24,991 nt of DNA from IMG/VR virus record IMGVR_UViG_3300034378_000045, positions 1-24,991 of that record. One strand, written 5' to 3'. The translations under genes and the position numbers were made by a program. The DNA comes from a virus. Within the stretch, counting starts at the first letter, position 1; every line of letters begins with the position of its first letter. The notes under the pieces are model-generated. The model had not been told where the DNA came from and searched no databases. It saw nothing but the letters and a program-made list of their open reading frames with translations. Shown here piece after piece: positions 14,041-21,134 of the stretch.

Positions 14041-14667
14041 TTACGGGCCGGAACTGCTGCTGCTCGAAGCCGAACTCGAACTGTAGCTCGAACTGCTTTC
14101 GCTGCTGCTCGAACTACTGCTGCTGCTCCGGGTGGCCCGGCTGCTTGAAGAGCTGGACGAGCTGGAGCTGCTGGTGCTCGAACTGCTCGAAGAGCTGCTG
14201 CTTGACGTGCTCGAACTGGACGAGCTCGAACTGCTGGGCGAGCTCGAAGAGCCGGTGCTGACCGAGCTGCTGCTTGAACTGCTGCTGCTTGACGACGAAC
14301 TGGAGATGTCAGCCGCCGGCGCGGTCGGGACTGCCCCGGCCTCGATGATCAGCAGCGTGGCGTCTGCCGAAGCGCCCTTGGCATACCACGCCTGCGTGTC
14401 GAGGTTGCCCAGCTCCTCGGACATCTCGTATGCGCTGCCGCCGATCTTCCCGGTAGCGAGGTAGTCCAGCGAGATGCCGATGTCCTTGCCCGAGCCGCTG
14501 CGGATTTCGATCAGCGCGTCCGCATCGCGGTTCTGCATCAGCAGGTAGCGCCTGCCGGGGTTGGCGTTGGCGACTAAGTCCCAGCTCCCGTTCGACACGC
14601 TCACGACGCGGAATGTCTTGTCGTAGGCGGGCTTCAGCACCTTCCGGGTGCTTCGTTCTGTTCCCAC
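14041..14667 (-). CDS. decoration-type virion protein with 85-residue serine-rich tail
   Basis: The folded part (1-120) contains NPGRRYLLMQNRDADALIEI and later AWYAKGASADATLLIIEAG. This pattern occurs in a small beta-rich protein encoded near many phage capsid genes. Residues 122-206 are almost pure serine, with an RATR peptide near the middle-to-end and the final sequence SSSSASSSSSSGP. The gene sits directly after the major capsid gene, where decoration proteins are usually found, so the tails may project from the head. The C-terminal 13 residues are identical to those of the tail terminator, but codons differ. Confidence 0.65.
   Translation of the reverse strand: MGTERSTRKVLKPAYDKTFRVVSVSNGSWDLVANANPGRRYLLMQNRDADALIEIRSGSGKDIGISLDYLATGKIGGSAYEMSEELGNLDTQAWYAKGASADATLLIIEAGAVPTAPAADISSSSSSSSSSSSSSVSTGSSSSPSSSSSSSSSTSSSSSSSSSSTSSSSSSSSSSSRATRSSSSSSSSSESSSSYSSSSASSSSSSGP
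14050..14304 (-). repeat. serine-rich tract of the decoration-type protein
   Basis: Eighty-five residues, nearly all serine, with a few Val, Thr, Gly, Pro, Glu, Tyr and Ala and one RATR insert. Codons are mixed. Confidence 0.85.
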
Positions 14668-14688
14668 TCTCTGACCTCCCGAGGGGCG

Positions 14689-14719
14689 GGGGTGGGGGGC
14701 CTAGTTGCCCCCGCACCCC
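14689..14719 (-). other. strong GC stem-loop between capsid and decoration genes
   Basis: GGGGTGGGGGGC (14689-14700) and GCCCCCGCACCCC (14707-14719) pair across a 6-base loop with one bulged base. No T-run follows on the minus strand. It could reduce read-through after the capsid gene, or protect the 3' end of the capsid message and so help set the high capsid expression. The role is inferred. Confidence 0.55.
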
Positions 14720-14748
14720 CCAAGTCCCTCAGTTATGCAGCTGACCTA

Positions 14749-16344
14749 CTAGGTCGAGCTGCTGGAGCTGGAGCTGCTGCTGACGCCTGCGACATCGGCC
14801 AGAACGACGAATGCCTCGCCGCCCAGCACGCGCCCGCCGACGTAGGTGATCAGGCGGTAGGTCACAAGCCCGGTGTTGAAGGCGTAGTGGTCCGACCGCT
14901 CGATTCCCATCTCGTCGGTATCGACGCAGAAGCCGTAATGACGGCAGTTGCCGTAGATCACGTCTCCGCGCTGACCGACGTTGCGCGTATTCGCCTTGGT
15001 CCGCAGGTAGGGGCGGTTGAGCAGCAGGCCGCGCGGCCCGCGCTGCCCCGCCGGCCCCCAGCCGGTGAACTGATTGAAGAACACCGACCGTCCGTCGGAG
15101 TCGTCCAGCGAGACCATGTACTGCATCGCGCCGGAAGAGCCGCCACTGACGATGTAGGTGCCCTCGTCGGTGGCTCCCTCGTCCACGTCGAACTGCATCC
15201 GCCCGAGGTCGGTGTAGCTGACCTGCGCTGCGACCTGCCGCGCCCGCGTGACAACGCCGTGGCTGTTGATCGCGAGGTTGGTGTTGATCCCCAGCGGCAA
15301 CCCGGCGTTGTTGAAGAGGGTGTCCGAGCCCTCGATGATGTCCTGCCCGTAGGCGAACAGCACCGCGTTCCTGAACATCCACGCCAGCTCGGCCTCGAAG
15401 GCGATGTCCGCGTTGCGGACCTCCTTGAGCGAAGCCTGCGAGAGTGCCGCCACACGACCCGTCGAGATCGTGATCTGGTTGAACTGCGGGTTGCTCTCGG
15501 TGATCGCCTGACCTTCGCCCTGACCACTGGCCCCGTTCCCGCGAGTGATCGCGACGCCGAATGGCGTGGTCGCGCTCTGCGTCAGCTCGGGGAAAATCGC
15601 CTGCCGGCCTACGGCCCGCTTGACGAAGCACATCGACGGGATGTCGTGGACGAGGTTGATCTCCCGCCGATAGAGCTGGGGCACGTAGTCGGTGTCAATC
15701 AGGGCTGCGCCACCGGACTGCGTACCGGCGGCGTCGGTGGACAGGACGTCATTGGCTGACGCCTTGCCTTCGAGCCCTGCCGCTGCCATCGCTTTCGCGA
15801 GGCGCGGGTTGGACATGATGACATCCAGCGCGGTCGGCTGCGGCAGGATGAACCGCCGCATCCAGCTCGGTGCCTGCACCGCGCCGGCGTCCTCCTTGGC
15901 CTCGACGCGCTTGAGCATGATCTCATCCACCAGCACGTCGCCGTGCTTGGATGCCATCTCCTGAAGCGCGGTCGCCCCGCTCTTGGGGTGGATGAGGTAG
16001 CGCATGGACGCCTCATCCTTCTTGGCCTGATACTGCATCCGGTTGTGGTCGGTATCGGGGATTTCGACCTTCGGATCGGCCAGAGTGCCGTCGGCCTTCT
16101 TGTCCTCGGTCTTGTCCTCCTTCTTCGGCTTCAGCTCGGCCAGCCGATCGGCCCGCTTCGCTGCGGTCTGAAGGCGCTCGACCTCCTTCTCCTTCGCCTC
16201 GAACTCGGCGGTTTTCTCGTTCAGCTCCTCGACCAAGACTTCCTTCTTGGCGTCGGTTTCCGCCTTGTCGATGCGTTCCTCGATCTCGGCGATGCGGGCG
16301 TTGAGCGCCTCCATCTCCGCGATCAGTTCTGCGATCTTGTCCAT
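14749..16344 (-). CDS. HK97-type major capsid protein with C-terminal nonaserine tag
   Basis: The 531-residue protein begins with a coiled coil (1-80, IAELIAEMEALNARIAEIEE), the delta/scaffold domain found in HK97-type capsid proteins and normally removed by the prohead protease. A Lys/Glu linker (about 75-95) follows, then the capsid fold. Segments such as SMCFVKRAVGRQAIFPELTQ, AFEAELAWMFRNAVLFAYGQ and DTLFNNAGLPLGINTN are typical of the family. The gene lies directly after the protease gene. The C-terminus is V-S9-T, nine serines and a threonine, beyond the normal end of the fold. With hundreds of copies per head the tag would form a dense serine surface if exposed. Confidence 0.9.
   Translation of the reverse strand: MDKIAELIAEMEALNARIAEIEERIDKAETDAKKEVLVEELNEKTAEFEAKEKEVERLQTAAKRADRLAELKPKKEDKTEDKKADGTLADPKVEIPDTDHNRMQYQAKKDEASMRYLIHPKSGATALQEMASKHGDVLVDEIMLKRVEAKEDAGAVQAPSWMRRFILPQPTALDVIMSNPRLAKAMAAAGLEGKASANDVLSTDAAGTQSGGAALIDTDYVPQLYRREINLVHDIPSMCFVKRAVGRQAIFPELTQSATTPFGVAITRGNGASGQGEGQAITESNPQFNQITISTGRVAALSQASLKEVRNADIAFEAELAWMFRNAVLFAYGQDIIEGSDTLFNNAGLPLGINTNLAINSHGVVTRARQVAAQVSYTDLGRMQFDVDEGATDEGTYIVSGGSSGAMQYMVSLDDSDGRSVFFNQFTGWGPAGQRGPRGLLLNRPYLRTKANTRNVGQRGDVIYGNCRHYGFCVDTDEMGIERSDHYAFNTGLVTYRLITYVGGRVLGGEAFVVLADVAGVSSSSSSSSST
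14755..14781 (-). repeat. C-terminal Ser9 tag of the capsid protein
   Basis: Nine serine codons, in order AGC x3, TCC, AGC, TCC, AGC x2, TCG, then ACC TAG. The encoded ending S9-T equals that of the tail tube protein. Confidence 0.88.
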
Positions 16345-16356
16345 CTCTGTCCTCGG

Positions 16357-16378
16357 TGCCCCCCGAGTACTGCCCCCC
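16357..16378 (-). promoter_or_regulatory. two GGGGGGCA elements in the capsid gene leader
   Basis: GGGGGGCA occurs twice on the minus strand (16378-16371 and 16364-16357) in the 45-base gap before the capsid ATG, followed by GAGGACAGAG, a normal ribosome site. The doubled element, shared with other structural genes, may influence translation or RNA structure. Confidence 0.35.
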
Positions 16379-16389
16379 TTGGGCGTGTC

Positions 16390-17328
16390 CTACCGCCTCG
16401 TCTTTAGGAGACTGAGGCGGCGTTTCAGCAGCGCACTCGTCCGACGAGGCGCGACCGGAACCTCGGTGCGCTTCGGTTCGGTGGGTGCGGATGCCTTCTG
16501 CTCCAGAGCCTCGACACGCTGACGAAGCTCGTCGATCTCGGACTCGCTCTTGGCCGACGCGGTCGTCTTCTCATTGGCCGGAACCAGCGTCAGCGTGACC
16601 TCGTAGAGCGCGACCTCCAGCAGTTCCTTGCCGATCAGGGTGCCGTCCTTGTCGCGATGGTCTGCCGACCGGATGGTCTTGAACCCGACCGACATGCCCC
16701 ATGCGTTCGGCGCGGCTTTCAGCTTCTCCCGCGTGGCCTGCGCGTGATCGTCGCCGAACAGCTTGGCGCTGATCTTCAGGCCGCGCTTGGTCTCCTCGGC
16801 GGAATCGAGCACCCCGATCGCCTCGGACGTGTCGCCGCCGAAAGCGAAGTGCCGGGTCATCAAGACGACCTTGCCGGCGGATACGCGCTCCTTGATCGTT
16901 TTGGTGAACGCGCCGGGCCGGATCACGTCGCCCTGAAGGTCGGTGTTATTGAAGACCGCCGCGAAGCCGGTGATCTGACCATGCTCCGTGCCGTCGTCCT
17001 TCTTGCCCTCCAGAAACTCCAGCTCAGGCTCGGGGCAAGCCTTGGACAGCACCACGTCCTTGAGATCGTCGGGCATCTTCTTCTCCCCGGTGGCCGGCTC
17101 GAACAGGATCGGCTTGTGGTCATTATCCTTGAGCCACTTCTTCGCTTCCTTAACGGTGAACTTCTTGGCATCGAAGCGGATCGCCTGCAACTCGCTCTTG
17201 CGCGGCGGGCCTTTCTTGATCCCGAAGATCGCGTGAACCCCGCTGCCGAACTTGTTGTTCTGGCGGCGGAACTCGTCGTACTGGCCCGGTGTCTTGAGCC
17301 GCGCGGAATGCTCATTGGGGTAGGGCAT
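16390..17328 (-). CDS. prohead protease, HK97 family, with N-terminal extension
   Basis: Residues 115-250 match the HK97-type prohead serine protease: TGFAAVFNNTDLQGDVIRPG, then LMTRHF with the likely catalytic His160, WGMSVGF with the likely nucleophile Ser213, and a late VTLTLVPAN strand. It should cut the capsid delta domain during maturation. Residues 1-85 form an extra domain (YDEFRRQNNKFGSG, then KSELQAIRFDAKKFTVKEAK and KWLKDNDHKPI) that I have seen in other phage head proteins but whose role is unknown. The C-terminus is a coiled coil plus a basic tail. The start shares one base with the portal stop (TGATG). Confidence 0.85.
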   Translation of the reverse strand: MPYPNEHSARLKTPGQYDEFRRQNNKFGSGVHAIFGIKKGPPRKSELQAIRFDAKKFTVKEAKKWLKDNDHKPILFEPATGEKKMPDDLKDVVLSKACPEPELEFLEGKKDDGTEHGQITGFAAVFNNTDLQGDVIRPGAFTKTIKERVSAGKVVLMTRHFAFGGDTSEAIGVLDSAEETKRGLKISAKLFGDDHAQATREKLKAAPNAWGMSVGFKTIRSADHRDKDGTLIGKELLEVALYEVTLTLVPANEKTTASAKSESEIDELRQRVEALEQKASAPTEPKRTEVPVAPRRTSALLKRRLSLLKTRR

Positions 17329-19502
17329 CAGACATCCTCCGAAGTCTCGCCGACCGACACGTTGCGGCCAGTCTGGCGTTCACCGTATTCGGGGATATCC
17401 TCCCCGATCAGGACCGGAACCTGAGTGCAGCGGCAATTCGGGTGGAACGGCGGCGCGTTGCTGCCGTAGTCGCCGACTCCATTCAGCGCCTCGGTCATGG
17501 ACTGATAACCGCGTTTGGGGACGCCAGTCGGCTCGCCGGCCTCGTCGTACACTTGGCATATCTCGCAGGCGTCCTTGCTGATCACGGTCTTCATGCCCTG
17601 CACGATCCCGGTGTTGGCGGCAGCGAGTATCTGCGAATCATGCTGCGCCCTCGACCATTCCGTCTTCGCGATCCGCAGGATGCGGTAGTCGGCGAGGTCT
17701 TTGAAGATTCGCCGGACTGCGCGCGTGATCTTCTCACGGGTCGTGATCGCGCCGGATGCGCCGGCAGCGCGGCCCGCCTTCTTGATCGCCTTCTCAAGCT
17801 CCCGGTTGGTGGTGCCGTTGATCTCCTCGGCCAGCTGGGTGAGCTGCTTCTCCATCTGGGCTGCGAGTTCGGGCCGGACTACGTTGAAGCCGCCGCCGAT
17901 CTCGCCAGCCTTCATCTCCAGCGCGTCGATGCCGCCGGACTTGCCGGCGATGCCCTCGAGCGTGTCCTTGGCCGCGCGTTCCCAGATGCGCGTCATGGCG
18001 GGCCGGATCGCGCTCTTGAGCTGCTCGTCATGCTTGGGCGTCAGCATCGGGGTCTTGCCCCGCGCGGTCTCGCGCAGCATCGCGGTCTGCTGCTTGCGAA
18101 CAGCCCGATCCAGCGCGCCATGCAGGGTCGCGGACTCGAAGTCGCCCACTGCGGAGACGCGATAGTCCACCTTGGCGAACATGCGGCCCTTGTAGTCCAG
18201 CAGTTCAGGCTTCTTGGCGGGCGGCGGCAGTGCCGGGCCGGGCTTGACCGCGTACTCGTTCGCCAGTGTCTCGTCTTCCTCGATCTCGACGCCGGCGATC
18301 TGCTGGGCCACCCGGCGCTTGACCACGCCGCTCTTGTACAGGATGCTGGCCCGCTGGGCTTCCTTGAGCTTGTCAGCCTGAAGCTCGGGGATGCCGCTGC
18401 GGTCGAAGCGGAAGCAGAACTTGCGCCGTTCACGCGACTGGTCACCGAAGATCGCGCGGGTGAAGCCGGCTTGCAAGAACGTCCACCAATCGGAGATGGT
18501 CTCCTTATAGAAACTCTGCCGGGCGGATGCATAGTTGGCATATGTGGAGCTGTCCAGTCCGGCCTTGGCGGCGATCAGGATCGGGGAGACGCGCAGCACC
18601 ATGCAGATGCGGGTCTCGCTCATCGCGGCCAGCGCGGAGAAGTCGATATCGGTGAACTCCGCGCCCTTGACGAAGTCAACGCCCTTCGGCAACATCGGGA
18701 TGCCGCTGCGCCGGCCACTGTCCTTGCCGTACTTGGCCTCGTAGGATTCAACGAACTGCTGGCGCTGCTTGTCCGTCGGGTTCATCTCCTTCGGCACGAA
18801 GAAGCCCGGCGGGATATTGCGGTTCTTGAGGATGTCGGCGGTCAGCGAGAGCCGGTCGCTTTCGAGGCTGTAGTGCTTCATCGCCGCGTTCAGCGGGGAG
18901 ACGTAGCCGATGTACTTGGCCGGGTTCAGGATCATGTGCCAGCACATCTCTTCAGCCGGCACCTTGATCGGTTCCGGGGCCGTGGTCTTGATGCTGAACT
19001 CGGTGATCTCAGGGCCTTTGGACTTGTAGCCCACTCCTGCAGTCGGTATCGGCACGATGGTCTTGTGGCCGAAGCGCGGGTTCACATGACCGAGGTGCGT
19101 GAAGCTCGCGCCAGTCAGCGCCACGCGGCCCACCATGATCTTGAGCAGGTCGGCATAGCTATAGAGCCGGTTCTCGTAGAACAGGCTCAGCGCATCGTGA
19201 TCGACCGCAGGCTCGAACTCGTCCTCGTCGTTGAAGCAGCCGACCTCAAGCGGGGCCTCGGGCACCGCGCCTTGCAGTTCCAAGACGCAGGCAAACACGA
19301 TATCCGACTTGCTGTAGATCGCGGCCAGCTTGGCGTCGGTCTGCTCCTCGATCAGCAGGCCGGGGCCTGAGACGCCGATCGTCTGCCAGCCCACGTCGCC
19401 GGTCAGCGGCAGCGCCTTGGCCTCGGAGTACTGGCGGAAGCGCCTCTTCGCATCGGCGTAGTTGCGGAAGCGGACCAGCTCGCGCAGGCTGGGCCGGCTC
19501 AT
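17328..19502 (-). CDS. portal protein fused to a MuF-type minor head domain
   Basis: The 724-residue protein begins with an HK97-type portal (about 40-420; GRVALTGASFTHLG, HYSLESDRLSLTADILKNRN, then an S-x-T-Y-A-N-Y segment near 315). After a Pro-rich hinge (GPALPPPAKKPE) comes a helical region and a MuF domain near the end: RIAKTEWSRAQHDSQ, then KDACEICQVYDE and PPFHPNCRCTQVPV, where the Cys and His residues are the family signature. In SPP1 the corresponding gp6 and gp7 are separate; here they are one chain, so 12 MuF domains would ring the portal. The start shares a base with the terminase stop. Confidence 0.88.
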   Translation of the reverse strand: MSRPSLRELVRFRNYADAKRRFRQYSEAKALPLTGDVGWQTIGVSGPGLLIEEQTDAKLAAIYSKSDIVFACVLELQGAVPEAPLEVGCFNDEDEFEPAVDHDALSLFYENRLYSYADLLKIMVGRVALTGASFTHLGHVNPRFGHKTIVPIPTAGVGYKSKGPEITEFSIKTTAPEPIKVPAEEMCWHMILNPAKYIGYVSPLNAAMKHYSLESDRLSLTADILKNRNIPPGFFVPKEMNPTDKQRQQFVESYEAKYGKDSGRRSGIPMLPKGVDFVKGAEFTDIDFSALAAMSETRICMVLRVSPILIAAKAGLDSSTYANYASARQSFYKETISDWWTFLQAGFTRAIFGDQSRERRKFCFRFDRSGIPELQADKLKEAQRASILYKSGVVKRRVAQQIAGVEIEEDETLANEYAVKPGPALPPPAKKPELLDYKGRMFAKVDYRVSAVGDFESATLHGALDRAVRKQQTAMLRETARGKTPMLTPKHDEQLKSAIRPAMTRIWERAAKDTLEGIAGKSGGIDALEMKAGEIGGGFNVVRPELAAQMEKQLTQLAEEINGTTNRELEKAIKKAGRAAGASGAITTREKITRAVRRIFKDLADYRILRIAKTEWSRAQHDSQILAAANTGIVQGMKTVISKDACEICQVYDEAGEPTGVPKRGYQSMTEALNGVGDYGSNAPPFHPNCRCTQVPVLIGEDIPEYGERQTGRNVSVGETSEDV

Positions 19503-20773
19503 CAGGCGATCTCCCAGCTGGAAGAGGTTGCATCGAGGTATTGGCAGACGTATCGAAGCTCATCCATTGCGTGATCGTCCCGTTTCTGCGGCACGTCCTT
19601 GGACTGGCCGGCGGCGTTCTTGGCCCACTGGTAGGCGCTGAACTCCTGATGTTGGCAGACGCAGGATGGATCGAAGGTCAGGCGCGGCAGTTCGTCGCCA
19701 TTGATGCGGAGATATTCGGCCACCGTCTTGATCCCGTCCGAGACGCGGTTATCGGCGGCGACAACTGCGAAGTCAGCCGCCTCGAATGCCGCCACCAGCT
19801 TGGCCGCAGACGGATCGATCACCACGGCCTCGATCTCCTCGCCATAGCCGATCTTCACGGCACGGCGCAACTTCTTCGCCCAGCCCAGCACGTCTTCCGG
19901 CAGCTGCTCCCGCTTGTAGTACTCGCGGATCGAATGCGCCCGTCCGTCGTTGTCGATCGCGTACAAGTGCGCGGAGAGTGGGTTGGTATAGCCGTCATCG
20001 ATGCCGATCACGAACCGCTGCCAGTTCCGCCGGGTGCGCTTGCGATGCACCGCCTCGTCGTAGATCGCATAGACGAGCCCCTCGGCGGCAACCCACTTGC
20101 CCTCAAGCAACCGCGCCCTGCGATGCCCGGTCAGCTTGCCAAGGATGCGGTGGATGTAGCGTTCACCTTCGGGCAGCAGCTCCTTGGTCTGTTGGTCGAA
20201 GTAGAGCGGGTTATCGGTATGCCGCGAGATGATCCGGTGCATCTCCCTGCGCTCGGATCGCTGAAGCAGCCAGTGCATCGGCGCGGACGGGTTGCATTCC
20301 GCGATCGCCTGCTGGTACGGCATGACATTGTTGCGAAGTCGCGAGACCGCCGTCTCCCAGTCCTCCTCGCTGATCTCCTCGGCCTGATGGACAACGATGA
20401 TGTCATATTCGCCGGATAGAATCTTGCCGGGCTTGTCCCAACCGGCGACAACGAGCTCCGAGCCGTTCGGGAAATGGTAGACGGATCGGCTGTTCCGGCG
20501 CACCTGCCCCAGCCATGCCCAGTCGGGCATTACCTTCTCTTCGAGCGTGACGAGCACGGTTTCGGTCATGTCGGCGCGAATCTTGCGGCTGATGAGTGCT
20601 CGCGCGCCGGGATACTTCCACAGCGCCAGCACGACCTTCTCCAGAACACCGCGCGTCTTGCCGGTTCCGGCGGGGCCGTCGAGCAGCACTTCCAGCTTAC
20701 GGCAGCGCCAGAGCAAGTCCATCGCGCCGTGCGGCGTATACGTCTTGTGATCGACAGTCGCGCTAGACTTCAT
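19502..20773 (-). CDS. terL: terminase large subunit (DNA packaging ATPase and nuclease)
   Basis: The 423-residue protein has a Walker A motif GPAGTGKT (33-40), the strand YDIIVVHQAEE (123-133) in the Walker B position, and a C-terminal RNase H-type nuclease with GIDDGY (257-262), VVIDPS (D320) and RDDHAMDELRY (D400, D404) as the likely metal ligands. It drives DNA into the head and cuts the concatemer. The Walker B place usually has Asp/Glu before the Ala, but here the residues are His129 and Gln130, with Glu132 and Glu133 as possible substitutes. The start overlaps the small terminase gene by 11 bases and the end touches the portal gene. Confidence 0.9.
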   Translation of the reverse strand: MKSSATVDHKTYTPHGAMDLLWRCRKLEVLLDGPAGTGKTRGVLEKVVLALWKYPGARALISRKIRADMTETVLVTLEEKVMPDWAWLGQVRRNSRSVYHFPNGSELVVAGWDKPGKILSGEYDIIVVHQAEEISEEDWETAVSRLRNNVMPYQQAIAECNPSAPMHWLLQRSERREMHRIISRHTDNPLYFDQQTKELLPEGERYIHRILGKLTGHRRARLLEGKWVAAEGLVYAIYDEAVHRKRTRRNWQRFVIGIDDGYTNPLSAHLYAIDNDGRAHSIREYYKREQLPEDVLGWAKKLRRAVKIGYGEEIEAVVIDPSAAKLVAAFEAADFAVVAADNRVSDGIKTVAEYLRINGDELPRLTFDPSCVCQHQEFSAYQWAKNAAGQSKDVPQKRDDHAMDELRYVCQYLDATSSSWEIA

Positions 20774-21134
20774 CGATCGGTGCCTCTCTGCCGTACCACT
20801 TCTGCGTCACTTCGCCGGAATGCTCGACCTGCTGCTTCTCGATGTAGCCGCGTTTCTTGCCGATGCACTTCAGGAAGAAGCAGATCGCCCACGGCTTGCC
20901 TTCTGCGACGGCTTGAAGCAGCTTGCCCTCGGCGAGATCGAGCTGCTCTTCCCGTGCGCGTTCTGCGGCCTTCGCTACCCGCTTGCTCGACTTGATGCGG
21001 TCGCGCACTGTCTCGTAGCGACAGCCGGCCACCTTGGCCGCGATGGTGACGAGCCCGCGCGCCTTGATCAGCGCGTCGATGATCACCTTGTCGGGGATCA
21101 CCTTGCGGCCCTTCGACGGCTTCTTCTCAGCCAT
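20763..21134 (-). CDS. terS: terminase small subunit
   Basis: Read from the ATG at 21134 the protein has 123 residues; the frame is open upstream to 21266, but that part overlaps the methyltransferase. An N-terminal helix-turn-helix (LVTIAAKVAGCRYETVRDRI) is followed by an acidic helix, AREEQLDLAEGKLLQAVAEG, and AICFFLKCIGKKRGYIEKQQ, the typical small terminase pattern in which an FxLK..G..RGY segment precedes the end. It recognises the packaging site on phage DNA and loads the large subunit, encoded directly downstream. Confidence 0.85.
   Translation of the reverse strand: MAEKKPSKGRKVIPDKVIIDALIKARGLVTIAAKVAGCRYETVRDRIKSSKRVAKAAERAREEQLDLAEGKLLQAVAEGKPWAICFFLKCIGKKRGYIEKQQVEHSGEVTQKWYGREAPIDEV

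Noticed and set aside
8972-14304. Serine tracts as simple microsatellites or assembly artefacts
   Set aside because: Serine is coded by at least five different codons in irregular order, tracts stay in frame with the gene, and they end at fixed peptides in several genes.
8969-14667. Diversity-generating retroelement acting on the repeated tails
   Set aside because: No reverse transcriptase, no template repeat and no adenine-biased variation is visible in the window.
17442-19370. 642-residue plus-strand frame, and other long plus-strand frames at 4330-5514 and 6275-7870
   Set aside because: Each lies opposite a gene with clear family motifs (portal, tail fibre, tape measure). High GC content gives long open antisense frames; their translations are His/Arg/Leu-rich without recognisable domains.
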